Shown piece after piece: positions 53,181-60,840 of a stretch of 64,000 bases of DNA (within the stretch, counting starts at the first letter, position 1; every line of letters begins with the position of its first letter). Below the pieces are notes generated by a model. It made no database searches. It was not told the DNA's origin and saw only the letters and a list, made by a program, of their open reading frames with translations. A program made the translations under genes and the position numbers. The DNA is from Thermoanaerobaculia bacterium (GTDB lineage: Bacteria > Acidobacteriota > Thermoanaerobaculia > Gp7-AA8): the NCBI GenBank assembly GCA_017883205.1, contig JADGNZ010000020.1, forward strand, positions 43,309-107,308, in the 5' to 3' direction.

Positions 53181-54392
53181 TCATTCCGTAAGTGTACTCT
53201 CTAAAGTGTCGATCTCGTCGACGGCGTACCGTTCGGATTGCCAGGTGAGTGCGAGCCGAAGGCTGTCGGCGTGCGTCACTGCGACGAGCATCATCGGGAG
53301 AACCGGCCCGGTTGACACCACGCCACGCACGTTACGAATGTACTCATCCCTGGGAAGTGACGGGACACGAACGTTGGTGAAGCCTGCCGTGGGCATGTAC
53401 GCTGTGTGCGGGGCTGGTCCTGCAGCTCCCTCTCGTCCGGCGGGCCACAAAGTGGCTGCCACGCCAATCCCGATCAGTGATCGCAGATACGACCGGCTGC
53501 GCTTCTCGATGTCTGTCTGACGTCGAATAACCGCAATCAAGTCGTCGCCTTCGTTCACGAATACTGGAAAAGCAGCAACGCCGATACCTCGTGCCAGCGG
53601 CGCGACCCCCCTGCGCAGGGAGACCGCCAGGGACAAGCCGACCGTGTGGCGTTCGGCAGTCAACTCACTCTTGTGGATTGCGAGTAGGCCTCGCGCAAAG
53701 CGAGCAGCGAGAATGTCGTTCACGGTCACACCCGGCCCGTCCGCTATTCGCCGCACTCGTGTCAGAAGTTGATCGTCCTGCCGAAGAAAGCGTATGGACA
53801 CGGCCGGACCCGTTCCGCGAGCCGGTCGACTGTAGACATCTCGCATCCGCCAGAAGTCGCGAACCACGCGAAAGTAAAATTGAGGGTTGAGCCACGCATA
53901 ACCGTCGGACAAGAAGAGACGTCCGCGTTGGTTCGCGCCGATGTCGATGCGTGGAATATCCGCACCGACCGCCCGGAGCAGAGTGCGCCTGGCGAAGACG
54001 GAGGCGCTGTGGCCATCGAACGCGAGATGACGAAACGTGATTGAGACCGTCGAAATCGCTTCAGTTCCCCCTGGTTTCACAGGTGCGAGAGCTACCCTTA
54101 CCGGCGCTCCGTCATCGAAAGGCCGGTTTAGCTCGGTCTCGGCGTCGCGGTCCACATCATCGATTTGTCGTACCTCGACAAACGTTACCGGGTTGAACGA
54201 ATACCTGCGACCCGCACCGAATTCGATGGCGCCGAGCCGCATTTCCGTCAGCGTGTCCGCCGCCGCCTTTTGCAGCAGGCCAGCATCAATACCGCCCGCG
54301 ATGTCCGCTACGCACACGAAGTTGTACGGGTGCACGAGCTCCCATCGACGGATTAGCTCTTGGAACGAGCTGCGTTTGAGGATATTACTCAT
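53181..54392 (-). CDS. Condensation/acyltransferase-like protein (HxxxD superfamily)
   Basis: This 403-residue protein resembles free-standing condensation domains of the chloramphenicol acetyltransferase/NRPS-C/PapA superfamily. The active-site motif is RHLAFDGHS (HxxxDG) around residue 165. A conserved-looking GVTVNDILAARFARGLL and the C-terminal FTNVRVP with FGDLP-like region follow. It could join an acyl group to an alcohol or amine, plausibly a lipid given the CDP-alcohol gene nearby. ATG 54392 is chosen because it directly follows a degenerate copy of the recombination site (TTATCC then CATG). It may be a third cassette gene of module 2. Confidence 0.75.
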   Translation of the reverse strand: MSNILKRSSFQELIRRWELVHPYNFVCVADIAGGIDAGLLQKAAADTLTEMRLGAIEFGAGRRYSFNPVTFVEVRQIDDVDRDAETELNRPFDDGAPVRVALAPVKPGGTEAISTVSITFRHLAFDGHSASVFARRTLLRAVGADIPRIDIGANQRGRLFLSDGYAWLNPQFYFRVVRDFWRMRDVYSRPARGTGPAVSIRFLRQDDQLLTRVRRIADGPGVTVNDILAARFARGLLAIHKSELTAERHTVGLSLAVSLRRGVAPLARGIGVAAFPVFVNEGDDLIAVIRRQTDIEKRSRSYLRSLIGIGVAATLWPAGREGAAGPAPHTAYMPTAGFTNVRVPSLPRDEYIRNVRGVVSTGPVLPMMLVAVTHADSLRLALTWQSERYAVDEIDTLESTLTE

Positions 54393-54393
54393 G

Positions 54394-54412
54394 GGATAAC
54401 TTAGTATATTAG
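54394..54412 (-). other. Degenerate recombination-like site E
   Basis: On the minus strand CTAATATACTAAGTTATCC ends immediately before the condensation-like gene's start. The TTATCC arm matches sites A-D, but the opposite arm (CTAATA) and spacer do not. It may be an inactive or half site marking a third cassette. Confidence 0.45.
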
Positions 54413-54499
54413 TCGAGCTTTGTATCGATATGTGCACACCCGGCGTGAAATCAGCGACAAGTTGAGGTTCAGCGAATTCTGACGATTTGAGTAAGCAGT

Positions 54500-54650
54500 G
54501 AAACGGAGCTCGCTGTCGTAATCGTCTTCGATGATGACGCGTTGCGGCGCTCGGCGCACGCGAGGAGCGGCGCGCGTGCGACATCGGCATCCCCAGCGGG
54601 ACGTGATTCGATGGCGTAGACGAGACTGACCTCGTTCGGCAGGGAGGCGA
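54500..54650 (-). pseudogene. MocR-type regulator/aminotransferase remnant, upstream part
   Basis: Minus-strand frames encode PNEVSLVYAIESRPAGDADVARAPLLACAERRNA and, after a one- or two-base shift, VIIEDDYDSELRF, the hallmark of MocR-type PLP domains. The sequence breaks off right after SELRF. The next expected segment (VIYAGSLSK) is found at 50545, on the other side of module 2. This is the 5' portion of the same interrupted gene. Its DNA-binding N-terminus is not visible. Confidence 0.83.
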
Positions 54651-54706
54651 CCTCGATGCTTCGGTCTTTTCGGCGTCGAAAGCTTTCTTTCGGCTGGCTC
54701 GAAAAG

Positions 54707-54775
54707 CAGGTCACGCGGAGGCGCGGGGAAGCGGAGAAAAGAACCTCCGCGGTCTCCGCGTCTCCGCGTGCCAAT
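54707..54775. repeat. CGCGGAG snap-back repeat
   Basis: GGTCACGCGGAGGCGCGG and CCGCGTCTCCGCGTGCC form imperfect arms of about 25 bases around a short loop. It is related to 14206-14252. It lies just upstream of the debranching-enzyme gene; 54413-54816 otherwise contains only the MocR remnant. Confidence 0.75.
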
Positions 54776-54816
54776 CTCTTTCATGCTCCCGCGACACCCG
54801 TGGCATCCTTGCAGCC

Positions 54817-56745
54817 ATGGATCGCCGGGAATGGCTGGAGACCAACGGGATCGGCGGGTACGCCAGCTCCACCGTTTGCGGAATCAACACGCGCCGGTAT
54901 CACGGGCTGCTCGTTGCGGCGACGAAGCCACCGGTGGGGCGGGTGGTGCTGCTTTCGAAGCTCGATGAGCGCATCACGATCGGGCGGTCGACCATCGACC
55001 TCGGCGCGAACCAGTTTCCGGGCGCGATCCATCCGCGCGGGTTCAAGCACCTGCTCTCGTTCGAGCGGGGAGTTTTTCCCACGTTCGAGTATGCCGCCGA
55101 GGGGGTGCGGATCAGGAAGACGATCGCGGCGATTCATGGCGAGAACACGACGGTCATCGTTTACGAATTGCTGGAGTCGTCGGCGGAGGTGACGCTGGAG
55201 CTGCGGCCGTTCATCGCCGGACGCGACTATCACTCGCTCGTTCATGCGAACGACGGCATTCATCGCGAGGCCGTGTTCGATGACGGCGTCTTCGCGCTAC
55301 AGCCGTACGATGGGCTTCCGACGCTCTTTCTGAGTGTGCCCGAGGGGGCGTTTCATCCGGCGCCGGACTGGTACTTCCGTTTCGAATACGCGATCGAGCA
55401 GGAGCGCGGGCTCGAGGCGCACGAGGATCTCTTCACGCCCGGGACGTTCTCTCGGCTGCTCGCGAAGGGAACGGCGCTCGCCGTGATCGCATCGACATCC
55501 GATCCTCGGGGGCGGGACGGGTTGGCGTTGTTCGAGCAAGAGCGCCGACGCCGCGAAGCGATCGCGAACGCGGCGCCGATGACGGGCCGGTTCGGACGTG
55601 CGCTCACGTTCGCGGCCGATCAGTTCATCGTCCGGCGCGGCGCCGACCGGAAGACGATCATCGCCGGCTATCACTGGTTCACCGACTGGGGGCGCGACAC
55701 GATGATCGCGCTGCCCGGGCTTTGTCTCACCACTAGCCGCTTCGAAGATGCGCGCAGCATCCTGCTCGCGTTCGCCGAGTGCGCGAGCGATGGGATGCTT
55801 CCGAACTGCTTTCCCGATGGCGGCCAGGCGCCCGAATACAACACGGTCGATGCCACGCTCTGGTTTTTCATCGCCGCGCAGCGCTATCTCGAAAGCAGCG
55901 GCGACGAAGCTTTCGTGCGCGACAGGCTGCTGCCGGTGCTGCGCGACATCGTTGCCTGGCACGAGCGCGGAACGCGGCACAACATCCACGTCGATGACGA
56001 CGGCTTGCTCATCGCCGGCAGCGAGGGCGATCAGCTCACGTGGATGGATGCGAAGGTCGGCGACTGGGTGGTCACGCCGCGGCACGGCAAAGCGGTCGAG
56101 GTCAACGCGCTCTGGTTCAACGCGCTGATGATCCTTGCGAACCTCGAGCAGCGATGGGGGACGGCGGACGCATCCCGTGCGCTGACCGAGTCCGCGGCGC
56201 GCGTGCGCATTCGCTTCCGCGAGGTCTTTTGGAACGAAGCGGGCAGCTCGCTGTTCGACGTCGTGCGCGGTGAAGATCGCGACGCCAGCATTCGTCCGAA
56301 TCAGATTTTCGCCATCAGCCTTCCGCATCCTCTCCTCGACGGCGCCGACGCGGAGAACGTGCTGCGCATCGTCGAGCAGCATTTGCTGACGCCGCGGGGA
56401 TTGCGGTCACTGTCGCCGGAAGATCCTCGCTTCATCGGCACCTACATCGGCGGCCCGCGCGAGCGCGACGCCGCCTATCATCAAGGAACAGTCTGGTCCT
56501 GGCTCCTCGGCCCCTACATCACCGCGCTGGTTCGCGTGCGCGGCGAAGCCGGAATCGCCGAGGGCCAGCGCATCCTCAAAGCATTCCAGCCTCACCTCGA
56601 GGAATCGTGCATCGGCACCATCTCCGAAATCTTCGACGGGTCACCCCCGCATGCGCCGCGCGGCTGCGCCGCACAGGCGTGGAGCGTGGGAGAGGTTTTG
56701 CGCGCGGCGGTGGAGGATCTGGGGATGGGGGCTCCGTCGGGCTGA
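54817..56745 (+). CDS. Glycogen debranching enzyme family protein (amylo-alpha-1,6-glucosidase type)
   Basis: This 642-residue protein has the GDE N-terminal domain (EWLETNGIGGYASSTVCGINTRRYHGLLVAA) and a C-terminal (alpha/alpha)6 catalytic barrel. The barrel holds IIAGYHWFTDWGRDTMIALPGL, PNCFPDGGQAPEYNTVDATLWFFIA and LTWMDAKVGDWVVTPRHGKAVEVNALW. The closing YHQGTVWSWLLGPYITALVR with AQAWSVGEVLR is typical of GH133-like debranching enzymes. It hydrolyses alpha-1,6 branches in glycogen. The start at ATG 54817 fits the family N-terminus. The gene is monocistronic, followed by a 21-bp array. Confidence 0.93.
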   Translation: MDRREWLETNGIGGYASSTVCGINTRRYHGLLVAATKPPVGRVVLLSKLDERITIGRSTIDLGANQFPGAIHPRGFKHLLSFERGVFPTFEYAAEGVRIRKTIAAIHGENTTVIVYELLESSAEVTLELRPFIAGRDYHSLVHANDGIHREAVFDDGVFALQPYDGLPTLFLSVPEGAFHPAPDWYFRFEYAIEQERGLEAHEDLFTPGTFSRLLAKGTALAVIASTSDPRGRDGLALFEQERRRREAIANAAPMTGRFGRALTFAADQFIVRRGADRKTIIAGYHWFTDWGRDTMIALPGLCLTTSRFEDARSILLAFAECASDGMLPNCFPDGGQAPEYNTVDATLWFFIAAQRYLESSGDEAFVRDRLLPVLRDIVAWHERGTRHNIHVDDDGLLIAGSEGDQLTWMDAKVGDWVVTPRHGKAVEVNALWFNALMILANLEQRWGTADASRALTESAARVRIRFREVFWNEAGSSLFDVVRGEDRDASIRPNQIFAISLPHPLLDGADAENVLRIVEQHLLTPRGLRSLSPEDPRFIGTYIGGPRERDAAYHQGTVWSWLLGPYITALVRVRGEAGIAEGQRILKAFQPHLEESCIGTISEIFDGSPPHAPRGCAAQAWSVGEVLRAAVEDLGMGAPSG

Positions 56746-56765
56746 AACGTCGACGGCTTGGAACG

Positions 56766-57250
56766 TACTGTCGTGGTTCAAAAAGCACCGTCGATGGCCG
56801 AAAAGCACCATCGATGGATGAAAAAGCACCATCGATGGCCGAAAAGCACCGTCGATGGATCAAAAGGCACCGTCGATGGATGAAAAAGCACCATCGATGG
56901 ATCAAAACGTACCGTCGATGGATCAAAACGTACGGTCGTTGGATGAAAAAGCACCGTCGTTGGATCAAAACGCACCGTCGATGGTTCAAAACGTACGGTC
57001 GTTGGATCAAAACGCACCGTCGTTGGATCAAAACGCACCGTCGATGGTTCAAAACGAACCATCGATGGATCAAAACGAGCCATCGTCGGATCAAAACGAA
57101 CCGTCGATGGTTCAAAACGAACCATCGATCTCAAAACGCACGGTCAACGGTTCAAAACACACCGTCGATGGTTCAAAACACAGCCCCGGCGCTGTAAAAC
57201 ACAGCCCCGGCGGACTGAAACACAGCTCCGAGGGTTCAAAGCACACCAGT
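56766..57250. repeat. 20-21-bp phased array (CACCGTCGATGGATCAAAA units)
   Basis: About 23 units of the type CACCGTCGATGGATCAAAA follow each other. The TCG core starts at 56771, 56791, 56811, 56832, 56852, 56873, 56894, 56915, 56936, 56957, 56978 and 56999, and then on to 57165. The first steps alternate 20 and 21; the later ones are almost all 21. The last units (57170-57250) change to an AAAACACAGCCCCGG type while keeping the period. Each core TCGATGG/CCATCGA is a short dyad. It separates two convergent genes; 57251-57458 shows only a partial relative of the 882-1112 element. Confidence 0.9.
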
Positions 57251-57458
57251 TCCCGGAGGGAATCGTCGCGCTGCTCGACGTTTCTCAGATGGAGTGGTTC
57301 AAAATGCGGGGAGACTCGTTGGTTCAGCGCGAGCGAATGTCATTGATCACGACCGCTCCCTCTGGCTGAACACGATCGACGAATGTCGAGATCCTCCGAC
57401 CGTTCCTTCGGCGGTCAGGATGACACCGCGGATGGCACGGAGAGCGCGAATTCACCAT

Positions 57459-57905
57459 TCAGTCACGAGGCATCAGGACCATGTTGAGCGCGGACTCCGC
57501 GACGCTTTGCGGGTCGCGAAGGATGTCGGTCTCCCAGAAGCGGAGCACGGTCCAGCCGAGTTGCTCGAGCTCTCGAGTCTTCTTTCGATCGCGTTGAATG
57601 TTGGCTTCGATCTTAGGGATCCAATAGGCGGCGTTTGCCCCGCGGGCGAGTTTTGCTTTGCGCGAGCGCCAGTTGCGGCCATGCCAGAAATCGCCATCGC
57701 AGAAGATGACCACTCGAGCTTTGGCGATGATGATGTCGGGCTTGCCGGGCAGCGTGGCGACGTGGAGACGGTAGCGAACACCCAGTTTCCAGAGCGCTCG
57801 TCGAAGGAGCATCTCGGCTTTGGTGTCCCGGCTTCGGTTTTTCTTCTTGATGTCCGAGGCGTTGCGGGAGGCCGGTTGGAATTCGGTGTAGCGGGGCACC
57901 TTCAT
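57459..57905 (-). CDS. vsr: Very short patch repair endonuclease
   Basis: This 148-residue protein has the Vsr signature: RSRDTKAEMLLRRALWKLGVRYRLHVATLPGKPDIIIAKARVVIFCDGDFWHGRNW. It includes the catalytic Asp of PDI and the zinc/active region CDGDFWHG, ending with RELEQLGWTVLRFWETDI. Vsr nicks beside T:G mismatches left by deamination of 5-methylcytosine. It therefore accompanies C5-methyltransferases such as the one at 59143. Its start is 31 bases from the divergent endonuclease gene, so the two probably share a regulatory region. Confidence 0.92.
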   Translation of the reverse strand: MKVPRYTEFQPASRNASDIKKKNRSRDTKAEMLLRRALWKLGVRYRLHVATLPGKPDIIIAKARVVIFCDGDFWHGRNWRSRKAKLARGANAAYWIPKIEANIQRDRKKTRELEQLGWTVLRFWETDILRDPQSVAESALNMVLMPRD

Positions 57906-57936
57906 GCGCTGCTGTCTGTATCATGAGCCACAGTTA

Positions 57937-59133
57937 ATGCCATCCAAACGTCGTCCCGAGCCTGAGGAAAGCTACCGCCAATACACGGTCAGCCGGAAGC
58001 ATCGTGCACCACTGGTGCAATTCATTCTGGCCGCGCTCGAAGGCAAAGGATGCCGCATCATTCAAACGTCGCCGCCCGACCGCGCGCCATTCCGAATCAC
58101 TTTCGAGACGGCCGATGGCGAGAGGATGGGCATCCTGGCGTACGCGTTCTACGCGAACAACAAGCTGACGAAGAACCGGCCGCCCGATGAGTACCGTTTC
58201 CAACTCAAGTACGGAACGAAGACCGGCGAAGAGCATGAGCTCTGGCAGGATCCGTATGGCCTCTACACCACGCTTCTCATGGGCGTGAGTCCCGAAGAGG
58301 AGTTCTTTGTCGGTTTCGATCCGGTTCTGCACAACCCTACCAAGCACTTCATCTCGCTGGAGTTCAAAGAGTCATTCGTCGACGAGGTTCAGAAAAAGGG
58401 CTGGGCGCAGGAGGAACGGCAACGACAGGCGAAGGGTTTTGACGAGCCGGTGGAAGTCATCGTCGGCGGCAAACCACCGTCGATCCTCGATTACATCCGA
58501 TTTGAGCGGGAGGCGGTCGGCGAAGACCAGGGCCATCGCGCGCTTCTCGCGGAGAACCGTTCCACGATTCTCCGCCCTGCTGCGACGACGTCCATCGATG
58601 TTGCCACCGACTCCCCGTACGTACACGCGCTCGCCGGTGAGCTCGAGCTGAGTCCGGACGAGGTTCTCGACCTGATCAACAACGCACGGCGCCTCAAGAT
58701 GGCGGTGCGTGGATGGGTCGCCGAAGAGCATCTCGTGCGTCGCCTTCGTCAGGTCGAAGGCGTCACCGACTGCGTGCGACTCGATGCAGAAGGCTCGCCC
58801 GATATCGAGCTTCGCTTCGAGGGGAGCGATCTACTCTACGTGGAGTGCAAGAACGTATTGCGCAAAATCAAAGGTGGCCTGCCGCACGTCGACTTCCAGC
58901 GAACTCGTGTATCCAAAGGTGATCCCTGCACGCGTTACTACAGTCCCAAGGACTTCGATGTACTCGCGGCCTGTCTCCATGCGCTCACGCAGAAATGGGA
59001 GTATTCGTTCGCTTTGACGCGGGGCCTCGAGCCGCACAAGAAGTGTCCCGGAAAGCTGTCGAGTAACGTGCTGGTCGACACTGGGTGGAGTCGTGAGATC
59101 CGAGGTATCCTCGGTCAAGCCGCACGGGGATAG
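57937..59133 (+). CDS. Type II restriction endonuclease (PD-(D/E)xK-like)
   Basis: This is a 398-residue protein. The C-terminal region has GSPDIELRFEGSDLLYVECKNVLRKIKGG (about residues 287-315), a PD...ExK nuclease core. An upstream winged-helix-like segment reads ARRLKMAVRGWVAEEHLVRRLRQVEGV. The N-terminal half (FRITFETADGERMGILAYAFYANNKLTKNRPPDEYRFQLKYG) may recognise DNA. It is followed after nine bases by the C5-methyltransferase, forming a restriction-modification pair. Recognition sequence unknown. ATG 57937 is preferred over an upstream ATG because similarity-like sequence starts there. Confidence 0.83.
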   Translation: MPSKRRPEPEESYRQYTVSRKHRAPLVQFILAALEGKGCRIIQTSPPDRAPFRITFETADGERMGILAYAFYANNKLTKNRPPDEYRFQLKYGTKTGEEHELWQDPYGLYTTLLMGVSPEEEFFVGFDPVLHNPTKHFISLEFKESFVDEVQKKGWAQEERQRQAKGFDEPVEVIVGGKPPSILDYIRFEREAVGEDQGHRALLAENRSTILRPAATTSIDVATDSPYVHALAGELELSPDEVLDLINNARRLKMAVRGWVAEEHLVRRLRQVEGVTDCVRLDAEGSPDIELRFEGSDLLYVECKNVLRKIKGGLPHVDFQRTRVSKGDPCTRYYSPKDFDVLAACLHALTQKWEYSFALTRGLEPHKKCPGKLSSNVLVDTGWSREIRGILGQAARG

Positions 59134-59142
59134 CAACGAGCC

Positions 59143-60390
59143 ATGGGAAAGCCGACAGTCATCAGCCTTTTCACCGGAGCAGGCGGTCTGGACTACGGTT
59201 TCGAAGCGGCTGGATTCCGCACCGCGGTGGCTCTCGATCTCGATCACGACTCCTGCGAGACGATCCGCCACAATCGTGATTGGCCGGTGATCGAAAGCGA
59301 TCTTCTCGAAGTGCCGGTGGAGAAAATCCTGGAGACCGCGAAGCTGACGAAAGGCGAGGCGGACATCGTCATCGGCGGTCCTCCCTGCCAGCCGTTCTCG
59401 AAATCGGGTTACTGGTCGCGCGGCGAATCACAGCGGCTGAAGGACCCGAGGGCCGCGACGCTTGACGGCTATCTGAAAGTCATCGAAGGGACACTACCCA
59501 AGGTGTTTCTGCTCGAGAACGTCCATGGGATTGCGTACTCATCGAAGAGCGAGGGACTTGAGTTGCTCCTTCGTGAGATCGCTGCGATCAATCGAAGGAC
59601 AGGAAGCAACTACCGTCCCTCCTGCGCGGTCCTCAACGCCGCATGGTATGGAGTTCCCCAACTTCGCGAGCGCTTCTTCATGGTTGCCGCTCGCGATGGA
59701 TCGCAGTTCCGTTTTCCTGCTGCCAGTCATCGGGCGGCATCCGCCGAGGAAGAAGATCTGATCGCGCTTCCGAGCTATCGCACGGCATGGGACGCGTTGG
59801 CCGACGTGATCCCTTCACCCGACGAGGATCTTGCGATGAAGGGAAAGTGGGCTGATCTCCTTCCGTCGATCCCCGAAGGTTGGAACTACATCTGGCACAC
59901 CGATCATGGCAAAGGTTTGCGGCTCTTTGGATGGCGCCGCCGCTACTGGACGTTTCTTCTGAAGTTATCGAAGACTCTGCCGTCGTGGACGATCCAGGCG
60001 CAGCCGGGACCCTCCGTCGGTCCATTTCATTGGCAGAACCGGCGCCTGAGCATGCGCGAGATCTGTCGATTGCAGACGTTCCCCGATGACGTCGTGATCA
60101 AGGGGGCGCGCGGTGAGGTGCAGAGGCAAGTGGGGAATGCGGTGCCCTCTCTTCTTGCCGAGGTACTGGCGCGAGAGATCAAAGCGCAACTCCTCGGATT
60201 CCGGCGAACGACATCAGCGCCGAAGCTTCTTCCTATCGATCGATCTCCCGCTCCGCCGCCCGAACGCGTGAAAAGCGTACCGGCGAAATACCGCGAGCTT
60301 GTCGCGGACCATAAGGCTCATCCAGGCACGGGGAAGGGGCCGGGTGCGCGGTCGCAGGGAGCAGTCGCCGAACAGCCGGCGCTTTTGTAG
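59143..60390 (+). CDS. DNA (cytosine-5-)-methyltransferase
   Basis: This 415-residue enzyme has the ordered C5-MTase motifs. Motif I is VISLFTGAGGLDYGFEAAGF (residues 4-23). Motif IV is IVIGGPPCQPFSKSGYW with the catalytic Cys, VI is VFLLENVHGI, VIII is QLRERFFMVAAR and X/IX is EVQRQVGNAVPSLLAEVLA. It methylates cytosine at C5 in the site cut by the upstream endonuclease. With Vsr at 57459 the cluster forms a complete methylation, restriction and mismatch-repair unit. The start follows the endonuclease stop by nine bases. Confidence 0.95.
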   Translation: MGKPTVISLFTGAGGLDYGFEAAGFRTAVALDLDHDSCETIRHNRDWPVIESDLLEVPVEKILETAKLTKGEADIVIGGPPCQPFSKSGYWSRGESQRLKDPRAATLDGYLKVIEGTLPKVFLLENVHGIAYSSKSEGLELLLREIAAINRRTGSNYRPSCAVLNAAWYGVPQLRERFFMVAARDGSQFRFPAASHRAASAEEEDLIALPSYRTAWDALADVIPSPDEDLAMKGKWADLLPSIPEGWNYIWHTDHGKGLRLFGWRRRYWTFLLKLSKTLPSWTIQAQPGPSVGPFHWQNRRLSMREICRLQTFPDDVVIKGARGEVQRQVGNAVPSLLAEVLAREIKAQLLGFRRTTSAPKLLPIDRSPAPPPERVKSVPAKYRELVADHKAHPGTGKGPGARSQGAVAEQPALL

Positions 60391-60399
60391 GTTTCGACC

Positions 60400-60840
60400 T
60401 CACAAACCCACGTGCAACGGCACCGGCGTCGCTGGCGCGGTCGCGAGAATGGGCAGCAGCTTATCGGCAGTCAGCATCGCCTCCACACGCGCGAGGATCT
60501 CCGTCAGCACGAAGGGTTTGCTGAGGAAACCGTTTGCGCCCGCGGCCAGCGATTGCGCTTCCTGCCTCGGGTCGGCGGAGAGGACGAGGACTGCGACGGG
60601 CGCTTCGTTCGCGAGGGCGGCCAGGACTTCGAAGCCGTTCATGCGCGGCATCTGCAGGTCGAGCAGGATGAGGTCGTAGGGATGTTCGCGGTGCAGTTCG
60701 CACACGCGGTCGCCCCGCATCGTCGACGTTACGGCGAGGTAGCCGCCGCGGCGGAGGGCGAACTCAAGCAGGCGGACGTTCGATTCCTGATCGTCGACGA
60801 TCAGGATTCTGGCGCCGAACGCGTTAGTGGACGAGGACAT
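60400..60840 (-). CDS. Single-domain response regulator
   Basis: This 146-residue receiver domain has ILIVDDQESNVRLLEFAL (acidic pair), the phospho-acceptor Asp in DLILLDLQMPRMNG (about residue 59), VLVLSADPR and the Lys in GFLSKPF. No output domain is attached. It overlaps the end of the hybrid kinase gene by 17 bases and probably takes phosphate from that kinase. Confidence 0.92.
   Translation of the reverse strand: MSSSTNAFGARILIVDDQESNVRLLEFALRRGGYLAVTSTMRGDRVCELHREHPYDLILLDLQMPRMNGFEVLAALANEAPVAVLVLSADPRQEAQSLAAGANGFLSKPFVLTEILARVEAMLTADKLLPILATAPATPVPLHVGL

Noticed and set aside
50551..54500. Insertion sequence with DDE transposase
   Set aside because: No transposase or terminal inverted repeats were found. 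The only recombinase is of the tyrosine type.
56607..57346. Long ORFs on both strands encoding heptapeptide repeats (for example HRRWIKT and QNAPSMD)
   Set aside because: A 21-bp tandem repeat leaves all frames free of stops by periodicity. The peptides differ by frame and strand with no start signals, so they are by-products of the array.
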